From Diphasiastrum complanatum (taxonomy: Eukaryota > Streptophyta > Lycopodiopsida > Lycopodiales > Lycopodiaceae): 64,000 bases of DNA. Under the pieces are notes generated by a model. That model searched no databases and was not told where the DNA came from. It was given only the letters and a program-made list of their open reading frames with translations. The DNA is taken from assembly GCA_029204225.1 (NCBI GenBank), contig CM055100.1:30630149-30694148 (forward strand). Direction: 5' to 3'. Positions 1 to 12,200 of this stretch are shown here, one piece after another. Numbering within the stretch: position 1 is the stretch's first letter; each line of letters starts with the position of its first letter. A program made the translations under genes and the position numbers.

Positions 1-569
1 TATGAACAGCTATTTATACTAAGAAATTAGGTCTTCAATTGCGATCGTCAGTTCGTTGGTGATTCGTTGGCATCCATCCGGTCCTTGTCATTGATTGTTG
101 ATAAGCGATAAAATTGTCTATAAACGTTCTGTCTGCATAAATGAACCAAAATTGTAGCTCTGTAGAAATGAACTAAAACAGCCAAAGGCGACACTGTCGG
201 GTTTTTCGCAAATGTGAAAAAGACGAAGGTGCCTTAAATCTCATTTAAGGTTGTCTCATACTTTGCCAGAGTCATTTTCTTAACATTTGAGGCTCTTTGA
301 AAAAAGCAAAAAATGTGACTCTGCATATTTGCATGAGATTCCTGACAGGCGAAAAATGCGAAAAAGACGACACTGCATTTTTTCACGAGATTTCTGTCAG
401 GCGAAAAATGCGACACTATCGTAAACTCCGTGTAATTCTGCAGACTATGTAAAAACACTTGTAATTTTGCAGACTGTGTAAACACATGGGAAAATCTGTA
501 GAACTAGATAAACAATGAATGAAGATTAAAACCGATTAGACGATTGGTAAGGAGGAGAATAATCCAACA
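1..569 (-). repeat. 3' LTR (partial) of a Ty1/copia element
   Basis: On the minus strand a purine-rich tract (570-578) ends directly at TGTTGGATT, the normal start of a copia 3' LTR just after a polypurine tract. The RNase H reading frame ends just upstream of it. The far end runs off the left window edge, so the LTR is incomplete here. Inside it, around 335-420, a segment with GCGAAAAATGCGA is duplicated, and around 425-490 a segment with TGCAGACT is duplicated. The LTR at 29380 starts with the same TGTTGGATTC-like sequence, so the two belong to related elements. Confidence 0.75.
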
Positions 570-2365
570 CTCCCCCTTAATTTGAATCCTTGAATGCCTT
601 GACCTTCAAACTTAGCTCTACACAAAATCATCTGTGTGACTCCAAACTTAATGCTTTAGTAAAAATATCTGCTGTCATATCTTGCATTCTATGGTATTGC
701 AATCTAACCTCTTCATTGAGAACCTTGCTTCTGACGAAATGATACTTCAGTTCAATGTGCTTACTCTTGGAATGAAATCTAGGGTTGGTTGATAAAGCGA
801 TGGCACTTTGACTATCACAAAATAATGTCGTCGGAGCATATTGATTCAGACCGATATCTTAGAGTAAGTTCCTCAACCAAATTGTTTCCTTTGTAGCTTG
901 AGAGGCTGCGATATACTCTAATTCAGTGGAAGATAGAGCTATCAAAGGTTGCTTGCGACTGTTCTAGGAAATTGGACCATTGTTGAGGAAGAATGTAAAT
1001 CCGGAAGTAAGTTTACAAGTGTCTACATCTCCTGTCCAACTCGCATCTATGTAACCACCAAGAAAATTGAGTTTGTCATTGCCGACTGCTCCATAACAAA
1101 TGCAAAAGTCCATAGTAGCTCGAAGATATCTCATGACTCTGATAAGAGCCTTCCAATGTGTTAGACCAAGATTAGTCATAAACTAACTAAGAGAGCTAGG
1201 TGTATAGCCGTGATCAATGAGGAAAGTATTGATCCTTTGAAACCATGCTCAAGCATATTACTTCAAGCCATAAAGTGTCTTATGGAGTTTACAAACATGA
1301 TTGTGCTTACCCTCGATAATATAACCTATGGGTTGCACCATGTAAATGTCTTCTTCGATAACTCCATTGAGATATGCTGTTTGTATATCCATTTGATGTA
1401 TTTCCAAATCTGCTGCAGCGGCAAATTATAGCAAAAGTCAAATAGAAGAATGCTTGACTACTGGACTGAAGGTCTCAATGTAATCGACGTTGTATACCTG
1501 TTAAAAAACTCTGGCTACTAGTCGTGCCTTTATTCTATTGATGTTTCCATCTGCGTTGTACTTGCCTTTGAAAATCCATTTGCAATCAACTTGTTTCTGC
1601 TAGTAGGTAATTCGACAATTGTCCACATCTGGTTCTTGATAAGAGATGAAGACTCTTTATCCATAGCTTCTTTCCAGAGATCTGAGTCAGGCTGACTGAG
1701 TGCCTCTTGGACAGACGTCGGTTCCTGAACAAGATATGTTGCAGACTCATCAATATACCGGTTAGGTGGTCTGCTAGTCCTTGAAGATCTTCTGGGTAAT
1801 ATAGAAAGTTGATAGTTTCCATCATATTATAGTTGCTAAACTGCAACATCATCATCTTCTGATCTACCGTTCATTCGTCGTTCATCAGAAGTAGAAGAGC
1901 TTGGACCTTCAATGGGAATAGTCGTCTACGGAACTGGAAAGTTCAAAGCGTCCGGAAAATCTGATAGGTCAGCTACATGGGAACTGCCCTTTCCTTTGAG
2001 GTCTTGAAACTGATCTTCGATGAAGATGACATCCTGACTAGTGAATATCTTCGACTCGATGGGATCGAACAACTTGTAGGTGATCTGAAGTAGTGTAGCC
2101 GATGAAAACACACTTGATACTCTGGAAGTCAAGCTTCTTCCTGAGATCACGAGGTATCTGCACAAAAGCAGTACATCCAAAAACTACAACATACTGTAGT
2201 TGCTGAACTGTAACATCATCATCTTCTGATTCGCCATTGATTTGTTGTTCCTCAAAAGTAGAAGAGCTTGGACCTTCAATGAGACTAGTTGACTGAGGAA
2301 CTGAACTGTTTTGTATGTCGGATGAAACCGAAGAGTCAGCTATGTGGGCTTTGCCTTTTCCCTTG
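570..2365 (-). pseudogene. Ty1/copia pol remnant, copy A (integrase tail, RT start, RNase H)
   Basis: Read right to left, this holds the integrase C-terminal part (about 2180-1926, with a GY and a DV.F.E pattern typical of copia), a Ser/acidic linker, the RT N-terminal part (about 1600-1200: KARLVA-like, [10 protein letters not shown] and LEIHQMD-like motifs) and the RNase H end (about 1180-580: DASW, ALSSTE.EYIA and DSQSAIAL motifs). Stops and frameshifts occur throughout. The middle of RT, including the catalytic aspartates, is missing: the frame jumps near 1190 from the PSSL position straight to the segment before RNase H. It cannot encode an active enzyme. The 3' LTR follows at 1-569. Relation to copy B at 2369-3545 is a partial tandem arrangement. 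Confidence 0.85.
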
Positions 2366-2368
2366 AGA

Positions 2369-3545
2369 TTACATTAACTGGTTAGTTAGACCATTGTTAA
2401 GCAAGAATGTAAATCCGAAAGTGGATTCACGAGTGTCTACATCTCCTGCCCAACTTGCATCTGTAAAACCAATGAGTAAATTGACTTTCTCATTGTCGAC
2501 TGCTCCATAACAAATGCAAAAGTCCATAGTAGCTCGAAGATATCTCATGACTCTGATAAGGGCCTTCCAATGTGTTACACTAGGGTTGGCCATATACTGA
2601 CTTAAAGAGCTGACTGCAAAAGCTATGTTTGGCCTGGTACAAATCATTGCGTACATAAGAGATTTTATCGAATGATAAGGATACTCACGCATCTGCTCCT
2701 TCTCTTGAATTGTTTGAGGACACTGGTCCTTTGACAGTTTGAGACCTAGTTCCATTGGTGAGAGAGTTAACTTGCAATTAACCATATTATATTTGACTAA
2801 CATATTGTAGATGTATCTCTGTTGAGTAATGTAGATCAACTTTCGATTTCTGTCTCTATGGATTTGAATACCAAGGCAAAACTGAGCTTCGCCCATATCG
2901 GTCATGTCAAATTCAAAAGATAGCATTGACTTGTCTTCTTTTATCAGATCGATACTATTGCTAAAGAGCAATGTGTTGTCCACACACAAAGTGATAATGA
3001 TAAAAGATTGCTGCACTATCTTGAAGTAAACGTTTGAATCTAAAGAGCTAGGTGTGTAGTCGTCGTGATCAGTAAGGAAAGTATTGATCCTTTGAAACCA
3101 TGCTCGAACAAATTGCTTCAAGCCATAAACTGTCTTATGGAGTTTACACACATGATTGTGTTTACCCTCGATAATATAACCTCCGGGTTGACCCATGTAA
3201 ATGTCTTCTTCAATAACTCCATTGAGATATGTTGCATGTACATCCATTTGATGTATTTCCAAATCTGTTGCAGCAGCAAACGATAATAAAAGTCAAATAG
3301 AAGAATGTTTAACTACTGGACTGAAAGTCTCAGTATAATCGACATTGTATACTTGAGAAAATCCTCTGGCAACAAGTCGGGCTTTTCTTTTGTCGATGCT
3401 TCCGTCTGCTTTTGTACTTGACTTTGAAAATCCATTTGCAATCAACTACGTTTCTGCTAGTAGGTAATTCGACAATCGACAATCGTCCATGTCTGGTTCT
3501 TGATAAGAGATGAATACTCTTTATCCATAGCTTCTTTCCAGAGAT
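2369..3545 (-). pseudogene. Ty1/copia reverse transcriptase/RNase H remnant, copy B
   Basis: An open frame of 297 residues (3262-2369) with frameshifted coding sequence upstream to about 3545. It matches copia RT in order: EIHQMDV, LNG..EEDIYM.QP, VYGLKQ, W..R, DSNVYFK, the catalytic box, LG.QI.RDR, YI..ML, PMELGLKLS, SLMYAMI.TRP, SLSQYMANP and the start of RNase H (DASWAGD). The catalytic box reads CVDN at residues 93-96 where active copia enzymes have YVDD, so an essential Asp and the Tyr are lost. The frame ends where copy A begins, in a linker also present at 1840-2000, implying duplication or recombination between two copies. Confidence 0.88.
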
Positions 3546-4027
3546 TGGAAAAGTTTTATGACTTTTACGAAATTTCTTAACTTTCTTTCAAGTTAGATAT
3601 CTTCTAAGTATGAGCTCTGATTCAAGTGATGTAGAAAGCAATATTGCTCCATTTTTTTAGTTCTTTGCATTGACTATATACATGATTAGTGTAAAGTATT
3701 TTTATAATGTGACCCATACTGAGGCACATAGGCCTATTATCTTTTCTTAGATTGAATCGATACAAAAAGCCTAATTACTCACTTCAAAGTGAGCTAACCA
3801 GAATTTATGTGGTTGTACATATTCTGAAACATTGATTTTGGACCCAAAATAGGTGAGGTAGGCCTGTCACTATTGAATAATTTCACTATTGTTTGTAGCA
3901 TCAAAATCAAAATTCATATAAAAAAGATATTTAAGTCCTAAACCCTAAACCATTAATCTGTCTATCACTTTCTTAATACAAGTTTAAAGTCCTCGTGCAT
4001 GCCAGCCAAGTAGGCAGCAACTTGTGA
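3546..4027. other. AT-rich stretch, no gene recognised
   Basis: No open frame of note and no recognisable transposon motif. Composition is AT-rich and it separates the copia remnants from the hAT zinc-finger remnant. The left 30 bases or so still resemble the copia linker seen at 1640-1680. Confidence 0.5.
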
Positions 4028-4354
4028 TCAGCCACATAAGGAGCATTGCAAAATCTGAGAACACCCTCCAAAATCGTATTCTCCCCTACCACAAGACATG
4101 GCCCGTACGTGTCCAGTAGTCGCTGCTCGCCGACCACGAACATGTTGGCACAAGGGGCAGGGGCAACATTTATGGAGGCACCATTTTTGGCATGCATCGA
4201 GCAGGTGGCCTTTAAGGCGAGTGAGGGTGGCAGTGAACTCGACTAGGCAATACCGGCAATGCACAACCTTTGCACCAGTCTTGTTGGACTTGTCGGCAAC
4301 CCGCCTGACAACGTCCACCTCGTCCCACAGATTGGCAAGGTCGGATAGCACCAT
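4028..4354 (-). pseudogene. BED-type zinc finger N-terminus of a hAT-like transposase
   Basis: The likely start is the ATG at 4354, followed by a short N-terminus and then a C-X2-C-X13-H-X4-C arrangement with an aromatic residue and an RLKGHLL helix. This is the pattern of BED zinc fingers, the DNA-binding N-terminal domain of plant hAT transposases. After the finger the sequence becomes Cys/Arg-rich low complexity and stops, so the catalytic domain is absent. It may be a truncated hAT copy or an exon whose partner lies elsewhere. The hAT catalytic gene at 34211-36168 is on the other strand 30 kb away and lacks a visible BED finger, but nothing shows that they come from one copy. Confidence 0.6.
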
Positions 4355-4542
4355 TGCGATGAAATTAACTAGCAAAAAAACGTAGAGGACGTGAAAGCTG
4401 AAAAAAAAACAGTAGGGACACGGGAAAGAGACATTGAAAACGGGTGAGGCGAAGGCAGGGCAAGGGCATGGCAAGGCAAATCAGACTCAAAGCAGGGTGA
4501 GGCAGCAACTCACGTAAGGCAACGAAGGACAATTGTTACCAG

Positions 4543-4798
4543 TGTATGCTTATCACCTCAGAGGAGATAGCAATAAAGAGACTTTTAGGCTATTTACATG
4601 AGCAAATATGTTTAGAGGCCTAAAAGTCAAGTTAGTGATTGGAGGGTCCTTTTCGACCAAATATTTGAATTTGGAATTTAAGGGAGGCATGAAATAAGGT
4701 ATATTTGTCAGCTATAAAAGGAGACCATTTTCTTTGTATTGCAGATTCATTCTTGAAGATCCAATCTTGCTAATCTAAAGCAATTCTCCCAATTGGGT

Positions 4799-4876
<78 letters not shown>

Positions 4877-5053
4877 GTTTCTCTCTTCTCTCACACAAGT
4901 TCACTCTCCCTACATCTTGCTAACAGGTTGAAGGTGAGGTCATGCTCTCATGGGAACGAACTTCTGCATGACATGTTAGAATCCTCTTCATTGCTTGATG
5001 CTTTGCAGGTGCTTAGGTCTAGGGGTTGAAGGTGGATAGGAAAACTCGCTACA
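4543..5053 (+). repeat. 5' LTR of an Athila/Tat-like gypsy element
   Basis: The LTR runs from TGTATGC to CGCTACA and is followed after four bases by a primer binding site. A TATA-like GCTATAAAAGG lies at about 4713. A (TC)n microsatellite occupies 4802-4873 inside the transcribed half. The 5' boundary was chosen because TGTA pairs with the TACA end; it is less certain than the 3' boundary, which is fixed by the primer site. No 3' LTR partner was found in the window. Confidence 0.6.
4802..4873 (+). repeat. (TC)n microsatellite
   Basis: About 36 uninterrupted CT/TC units, located within the LTR at 4543-5053. An open frame runs through it as a Ser-Leu repeat, which is an artefact of the microsatellite. 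Confidence 0.97.
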
Positions 5054-5057
5054 ATTT

Positions 5058-5077
5058 TGGCACCGTTGTCGGGGAGC
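5058..5077 (+). other. Primer binding site, tRNA-Asp-like
   Basis: TGGCACCGTTGTCGGGGAGC lies just after the LTR end. It resembles the TGGCGCCGTTGCCGGGGA primer site typical of Athila/Tat-type plant gypsy elements, with two substitutions. It marks plus-strand orientation and the LTR 3' boundary. Confidence 0.65.
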
Positions 5078-5249
5078 AATGCATTCTCATCTTGCTTGTT
5101 AGCATTTTCTTTCATATTTTGCGGTTATAATGCATTTAGACATCTTGGTTTTGGCATGCTAGGGTTAGCTTTGCATTATGAATTTTGATTTGTGAGAGTT
5201 GTCCAAAAACGTTCAAAAGAATGAGTGGGGACTGCATTTTCTGTTTTTT

Positions 5250-5870
5250 AGTTTTTCTGCCCTCTTTATTCATTTTTTACATGACCTTATGTTCTCTATA
5301 ATTCGATTCAAATAGGAAGAGTTGTAGAGTATTGGAAGGGCTTTTTGGAGATGTCAATTTTTTTTGGATTTCGTCAAGAAATAAGCAAATTACAAAATTT
5401 TGAAATCAGCAACAAAATTCTGTAAACTTGTCATAAACCAGAAATTTCCGGATTTTTTATTTTTCTGCCTTGTTTGATTCATTTTTTGCCCAACTTTCTA
5501 TTCTCTATAATTCTTTCTAAATAGGTAGAGTTGTAGAGCATTAAAAGGACTTTCTGGAGATATAATCTGTTTTTCGTTTCATAAGCATTGAACAAGTTAC
5601 AAATTTTTGAAATTTTTTGCAACAATTCTATAAACTTGTCATAAATCAGACATTTTCTGATTTTTTATTTTTCTGTCATGTTTTCTCTTTTTTTTTTTGA
5701 CTTTCGGTTTTTCTTAATGTTATTTCAGTACACAGACTATAGAGCATTGAAAGGGCTTTTGGGAGATATAATTTTTTCTACATTTCATTTAGTAATGAGC
5801 AAGTTACAAATTTTTTAAGTTGCCAAAAAAAAAAAATCTCTAAACTTGTCATTAACCAGAATTCATAATA
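5250..5870 (+). repeat. Three-copy tandem repeat of about 208 bp in an element leader
   Basis: Recognisable anchors recur at about 5255, 5462 and 5670: a TTTTTCTG start, then CTCTATAATTC, GTAGAG.ATT.AAAGG, GGAGATATAAT, AAGTTACAAATTTT, then TAAACTTGTCATAAACCAGA. Copies have diverged by substitution and short indels. The array follows the primer site and occupies the presumed untranslated leader of the Athila/Tat-like element. The remaining interior to about 7440 holds no recognisable coding sequence. Confidence 0.75.
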
Positions 5871-7440
5871 GCCAAGTGAGAGAGACAACCCATCAAATAT
5901 ATAAAATTAAAAATCAAAAACAAAAAAACATTCCAATAGTTTCAATAGTTTCTGGTAACATTTTGTGGAAAGTTTCACACCTTTCTACAAAAATATCAGT
6001 TCTCTGAGAGGAACCTTTGCCAAAAAGACTATAAAAAGTTCTTTACATTTCTGAAAATCTTTTGTATGAAAAGTTTGTTTTTTAACAAGAATATTTGTTC
6101 TCGACAAAGAACTTTCACCTGTCTTTCTGAAGCTTCTAAATATAGAAATATATCATCAATGAATCAAGCGATAAGTAAAAGTATAAATTCCTTGAGATGT
6201 TGAGTATTTTTTTGTGAAGGAATGACACTTCTTTTGCTTAAAATCTTTGTATCTCTCTATTAACCGTCAACCAAGAAAAAAAATGTGAGACATCCAAATA
6301 TTTTCCTGATACATCTTATCAAGAATAGACCAGAAAAATTGTTACTATTGGACCCTTTCCGTGCCTCCCTAATCGTCGCGATCAAGAGGGCAAAGTCGGG
6401 GTTTGGATCTCCAACCAAGTGAGTTGTTGTGTAGTACGGGGATCGATCCAAGGGGGTCAAGCTATGGATCTAGATGGAATCTAAGCCTACCAAGGGTGTC
6501 AATCTTGGCATGAGATCTAGATGTGGAATGGCTTAGAAGAGGGGTGAGATGCTTGTCATTCTCTTCGGTTCTTTTTGGGGATTTTAGTATGGTGAAGATC
6601 CTCTTCTTGGATATAAGATTTCTTGGGTTACTTAGGTAGGCTCTTTGAGCTCTAAATCTTCAGGCTTATGAGGCTTATCTTCTCAAGGGAGAGGAGCAAT
6701 GGAAATGGAACCTATGTATGGATCTTAATGATCTCTTCCAAAGTGATTTTTAACACCTATTTTACTATTGTGTAATTTTGTGGATTAAGAGGATGAAAGC
6801 TTGAGCTAATGATCAATCTTATTGTGATAGAATGATTAGGAAATGTCAATCAAGCATTCAAACATCCACAAGAAGGCATACAATGTCAAAATGTGAGGAC
6901 TTCACAAAAGTAGGAAAATGGAGGAGGAAGCTTTCTTCTCTCTCTCTCTCAATCTCTAATCATACAAGTGAAAGTGACTACAAAATGGTGTCACATCCCT
7001 ACTTATAGACAAAGCTAGGGTTAGGGTTTTTGGTGCACCCAAAACCATGTGCCATAACAACTTAAGCTTATAAAAAGTTAAGAGCCAAAATGCATTTTAG
7101 AGCTACTTGGGTACTTTCTTATTTTGGCCCATTGGTTTTTAGATCTATTTCCACTTCTCGCACCTTTGGCTTACGAGTACAGTGCACCTTCTAAGAGTGT
7201 CTGACGTTATAACATTGACAGATCTCATTCTTATGTTGACTTGGCCATGCTTTTATTCTCGTCGTCGTCAGATCTGTTGGAGAGCGCTGGGCTTTGTTTT
7301 TGCTCATTGGCTAGTCCGTAACTTGTTGACCTTCTGATATTGGCGTTCTCGGTGAATTTAGATTTTGGAATTCCTTCCTGGTTGTTTGTCAACATTCCTT
7401 GATGTAGTTCGGCAGCATAATTTCTTCATGCGATATTCGT
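5871..7440. other. Non-coding AT-rich interior, no gene recognised
   Basis: No significant open frame on either strand and no retroelement protein motif. It may be the untranslated interior or a truncated end of the Athila/Tat-like element starting at 4543. A short GGTTAGGGTT-like tract occurs around 7020. Confidence 0.4.
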
Positions 7441-7448
7441 TGGACACT

Positions 7449-8739
7449 TTAAGCATTTGTAATAAGATAAAAGGTAACTAAACATTTTTCATACCAACTC
7501 GGTGAGGAGAAACCAGCTTTCCCTGCTAACTCATTTGACAAAATTTCTGCACTCTCTTTAACTTTTGATTGTGTAAAAATAATAAAAATAAAATTGAGTC
7601 CCGGGATGTTTTTTCTCTTTTGCTTTTTTTTCTTTTTTCTTTTTTTATTTCTTTTCTTTTTGAAAAAGATACAAGGTGCGAGATATGCTTCATGGAGCCT
7701 TTTCCAGTTATTGTCCCTTCGCATCTTCGGCATCGAGAATCTTTTATGAGTTTCTGCAACTGTACGGACAAAACGGGACCATAATTGGCTGCACGTTGTG
7801 GATTGCGAGCGGATTGGGCCGAACACCGGGTGCATATTCTCAAGGAAGCGTGTCGTGTACCATCTTTCCAGCCTCGCTATATTAATGAATGATGTTGAGG
7901 ACAAGCGATGGTAGGTCTAGTACAAGGGAATCTGATCCACGATGGACGTTGTTTTGAAGGCTTTATTTGGGTCAAAGAAGTACTCTCCAAAACACATATC
8001 CCACCGAGTTACACTTTGGCAACTGTCATAGCTTCAAGTACAATGGGATCTAGAGAGTTAGCCGCATTGGTCAGAAAGCGGTTGACCGCTCTTTTGAAAT
8101 CGATGGATGTGCTCCAACCCTTTTCTGACTTTATGATTGGCCAATTATAGGCCCCGACGCTTGGAGTCTGCAAAGTTAACCAAGATCTCCTTCTGGACAG
8201 TGGATGGTACGCTGGATCTGCCGTAGAACCATAGGAGCTATAAGATATTCTTTGATGAGCTCTAGGTTGTGTAAGAGTGTTGTCTTCTTCCACTTTTGTT
8301 GAGAATGCAGGAGTGAAAGGATATCGGCCGACCTCTTTTTGAGTAACTCCTCAAACTTTTCTGGTAGTGCCATAGTCGCCCCTTGTCATGACATCTGGAT
8401 ATTTGGCTTCGAAGAGCACCGACTATTCTGAGTTAGGTACCGCAAAAACTTTATTATACTAGTGTTTGTGCACCGCCACAGGATCGGGGAGGTTATCCAC
8501 TGGGCGAGGGGGAATGGTAGAAGTTGATGGAGGATCAAATTTGGGAGGTGAAGAGGTGGTGAAGAAGTGCGAGGAGGAGAACTGGTGCGAGGTGGTGAGA
8601 TGGCACGGGGAGGAGTTGCGAGCTCAAGAGCGGACATAGTAGGATTAATCTGAAGGGAGGTGGTGTCTTTGGCCTGTGAGGCGTACTGAAGATCCTGGTC
8701 GAAGGTGCGGTCTCCGCCAGTCTGGAGGTCGAAGTGAGA
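7449..8739 (-). pseudogene. Unrecognised decayed minus-strand coding region, downstream part
   Basis: Several minus-strand frames (8740-8386, 8373-8176, 8293-8009, 7904-7526) have coding-like composition with a Pro/Ser-rich segment near 8520-8640, but stops and frame changes separate them. No family was recognised. Together with 15525-16930 they appear to form one region interrupted by the LARD at 8745-15519: minus-strand reading crosses the insertion point without a stop when the element and one AAAAG copy are ignored. It may be an old host gene or a retroelement gag. A T/A-rich run at 7600-7660 breaks it further. Confidence 0.35.
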
Positions 8740-8744
8740 AAAAG

Positions 8745-9222
8745 TATAAGGACCCCAAAGGATTGCCCCTAAGATGAGGATAGGAGAACACAATAAGAGA
8801 GACTATGGAGCCAAACCGCCCAACCAATCCTAGATCAAAACTGGATCTAGCCCCCAAGCCATGCCATGTGAAGCAAGAGGAGAAGAGAGAAACTGGTAAC
8901 CTAAACCCAATATGTCGACAGGAGAATCCCCACCTCATTATATAGAGAGTAGAGTCCTGTGCATGAAACCAATGAACCCCCATGCAAGTCAACTATAAAT
9001 AGATCACATCTCTTCATGCAGTCCTCCTGCCTATATCCGTCACACAGGCATGCAATACTCCATATGTCTCAATTAGAGTGTCTGGGTCCTCTCAAGGTAA
9101 TTAGTCACAAATAGGCCTCAACATGGAGTTAAAGCTCGACGTGACCAATAATCTCGAACACTAGAGGGCCGGTCTACCATATTAGGACTATTCTAGGTCC
9201 TTAACCAAATATGGCCATAACA
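8745..9222 (-). repeat. 3' LTR of the LARD
   Basis: 478 bp. On the minus strand it begins TGTTATGG and ends CTTATA. A TATA-like CTCTATATAATGAG lies around 8936-8946. It is nearly identical to the LTR at 15042-15519 with scattered substitutions, which indicates a moderately recent insertion. Confidence 0.93.
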
Positions 9223-12200
9223 TTCTTCCCTCCTTAAACTGCTTCTATCCTTAGAAGCTCCTTAAAACAGGAAATAATTACAAGAACAGTTCTTTTAACT
9301 TTCAATATTAACCTAGGAAATCATTATCCTTAGTTTGACTTTCATATCAAACAAGTACTCAGAGATAAACCAATTTCCAATTGTTAATCTATGTTTTGGA
9401 GTATGACTCAAGTTTGAAAAGTACACTAAGCAATAAATTTCTCAACTAAGTTACACTCAACACAAGCTAGTAATATCACTTTCATGTAAAATACTTACAT
9501 GAACCACTGAGTGAAATATTCTCTAACTTAAGAGATTAAAGTTAAAATGAATAAATAATAATTACAGTCTGAAATTATCCACAAACTCTGGCAGACAATT
9601 TATAAAAAACTTCCAAGTACAATTATCCTTAGAATCCAATTCTAAGATATGATAATTCATTCAACTAGAATCTGTAGGAGAATCATTAAGATATAGAATG
9701 ACTAAAACCCAACTTTGAGTATCCCAGATACTCTTTTGAGTTAAATTCTCCTGTTTCTAACACCAAATGCAAGAAAATAACATTCATTCATCTTAATAGA
9801 CTTGTCTATCTCCTATATTAACTAGAGATCCAAGTAAATGAAGAACTGTACTCAAGCATCTGTAGACCATAAACTGTAGTAGAATAGTATCCACTAGATA
9901 AATTAAATTCTCCACGAGTAAAATACCTATCTTGTGAGAATGTCTGTGAGATCCATAGGTTCTCAATAATACTGGAGTAGAGAGATTAAAAAATATTGAT
10001 ATGAATTCTTACTCAAATAATAGATCAAGAATTAATCATCACACTCAAGAATCATCACCATTCCTTTGAATCCACTGACAATAATTAAGTATCTATTTAT
10101 GATTCGTCAATCATAAATATTTAGATTCATATGATTCGTTAATCATAATTTTCTGGAATCCAAAACCATACTTAAATCATTTACATGATACTGGAGTATA
10201 TGTCCAACAACACTCAAAAAAAAGTAAGAATCATTCCAAAATCTTTCCACTAAGAAAATACTGGATTTAGGAATAATCTTCAAATAGGATTCTTTAACTG
10301 AAGTGAAAGATTCAAGTTCTATAAACCACTGGTAATTAAAGACTGATTGCATACCAAAATGACAATCTTTTTCAACTACAAAAATTTTAGATTACAATCT
10401 AGAATCAAATCTAGATACCCAAAGTCCTGCTGAATATCGATTCAGTTATTATTCTCGGATTCATTATGATTCATTATCCAATTGAACTCTCTGGGATACA
10501 ATCATCAAAGAATTGAGTCTCATTCCTTAACTAAGGAATACTCTATCCACGAATACTATATATCCAATGCACATAATTCTAACTGATGAACCCAAATGAT
10601 TCACTAATCATGCGTCTTACAAGCAATATAATTCACAAACCATCAGTTCCTGGTGAATCCACATCACACTGATCGTTTTACCAATTAAATTCATTCTGGA
10701 GTAATCAACTACTCAAGTTAATTGTTTATGATTCAGAAATCTCAATGTCCAGGTGCAACTTTTTAATTATACATGTATAACACCACATTTAGATCCTTAT
10801 CCAAATCATTTATTAGTTAACTCATAAATCTTCCATAGAAAGATCCGTTAACTCTGCAAGTATCTGTCAAAACAATACTTGATCATATGTTCATGTTCAC
10901 CGACTAGGTTAAGTGCACCAAATAACTCTAGTAACCAGGAATACACAGTAGATTCATACAAGATTAATCGTGCACATATGTGAATAATCTCACTATGACC
11001 TAGTACATAAACACATTCTTAACTAGCAAATTCCTCCAGAACCCACATATGTTACTCACGTATCTCACTGAGATCTTGTAACTCAGCTACAAAAGATTTT
11101 CAATGAGTAAATAACATATCCGAGAAATCTTTGAGACGAATAACATTCAATCTCAACAGTTTTCCAATCAAACTTACCTCTAATTACATAATTTCATCCA
11201 CTCAATCAACCCCTCTCTAATCCTAGTACTCAAACTAATATTAGGTTGATCCAATACAGAATTCTCAGACTTAATTTCTAATCAAACTTACTTCTATTCC
11301 AACCAAAATGGAATTAGTAACCATTGACCATTCACTGTACTACTTATAGATAATGATTCATATATCAAACATGTTCTAGTTCCAGATTGTCCACACAATC
11401 CCTAGAGAATTTCTCTTTTTCAAAAAGTTCCAATTAGATATCCTACTCCGAATCTATCCGAAATTACTTTCAAACCAAATCTCATTTCTATACCACAGTT
11501 GGTTTTCTTCCGAAACTATGCAATCTACAGATTTCCAAATAGAAATTTATTCCACCACTTCACCCCTCCTTTTAAAGAAATTATAAATTTCAATAAAAGT
11601 TAACTGGAAAGATGATATATGAAAATATCTAAATCCAAGGAAAGTCAGTAATAAGTGCATTCCAATAAAGGATTCACTCTATTACAAACAAGACTTTTCC
11701 TTCAAATATTTTCAACCCGAGTGACAGTACAATCATTCCATTGAAACCTATTTATGCAACATAGATATTCTAGATTTAAGAAATTGAAACACTTTAACCT
11801 TAGAATTTTCTAAATTCCAAGTCCATTCCCACAAGTAGTAATTTATATGACATAACAATCTTTTAGAAGAATAACTTCATGCTGGAAAGAATCATATAAC
11901 CCAGTCTAATGTCTATATTCGAGAAATTACTAAGATGTAAAGGATTACTTAAGAAAGCGAGAAATAGACTTGAGGGCCTCTGATTTTGTAAATAATGAGA
12001 TACCGCAATGGGATCTAGATTAAACCTCAAAATTTCTCAAAATACCCCACATTTGATCAAATGGTTTTATTTTTTCCATATCGCGACTAGGTACTAAAAC
12101 ACACCATTGATCATCAGATCGTTACAGTCCTAGAATTTCCTTTCCAAAATTACTGATGTCCCATACCATCAGCTTTTCCTTCCAAAAAATCCTTAACCGC

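Noticed and set aside
4793-5029. Ser-Leu repeat frame
   Set aside because: Translation of the (TC)n microsatellite in the LTR.
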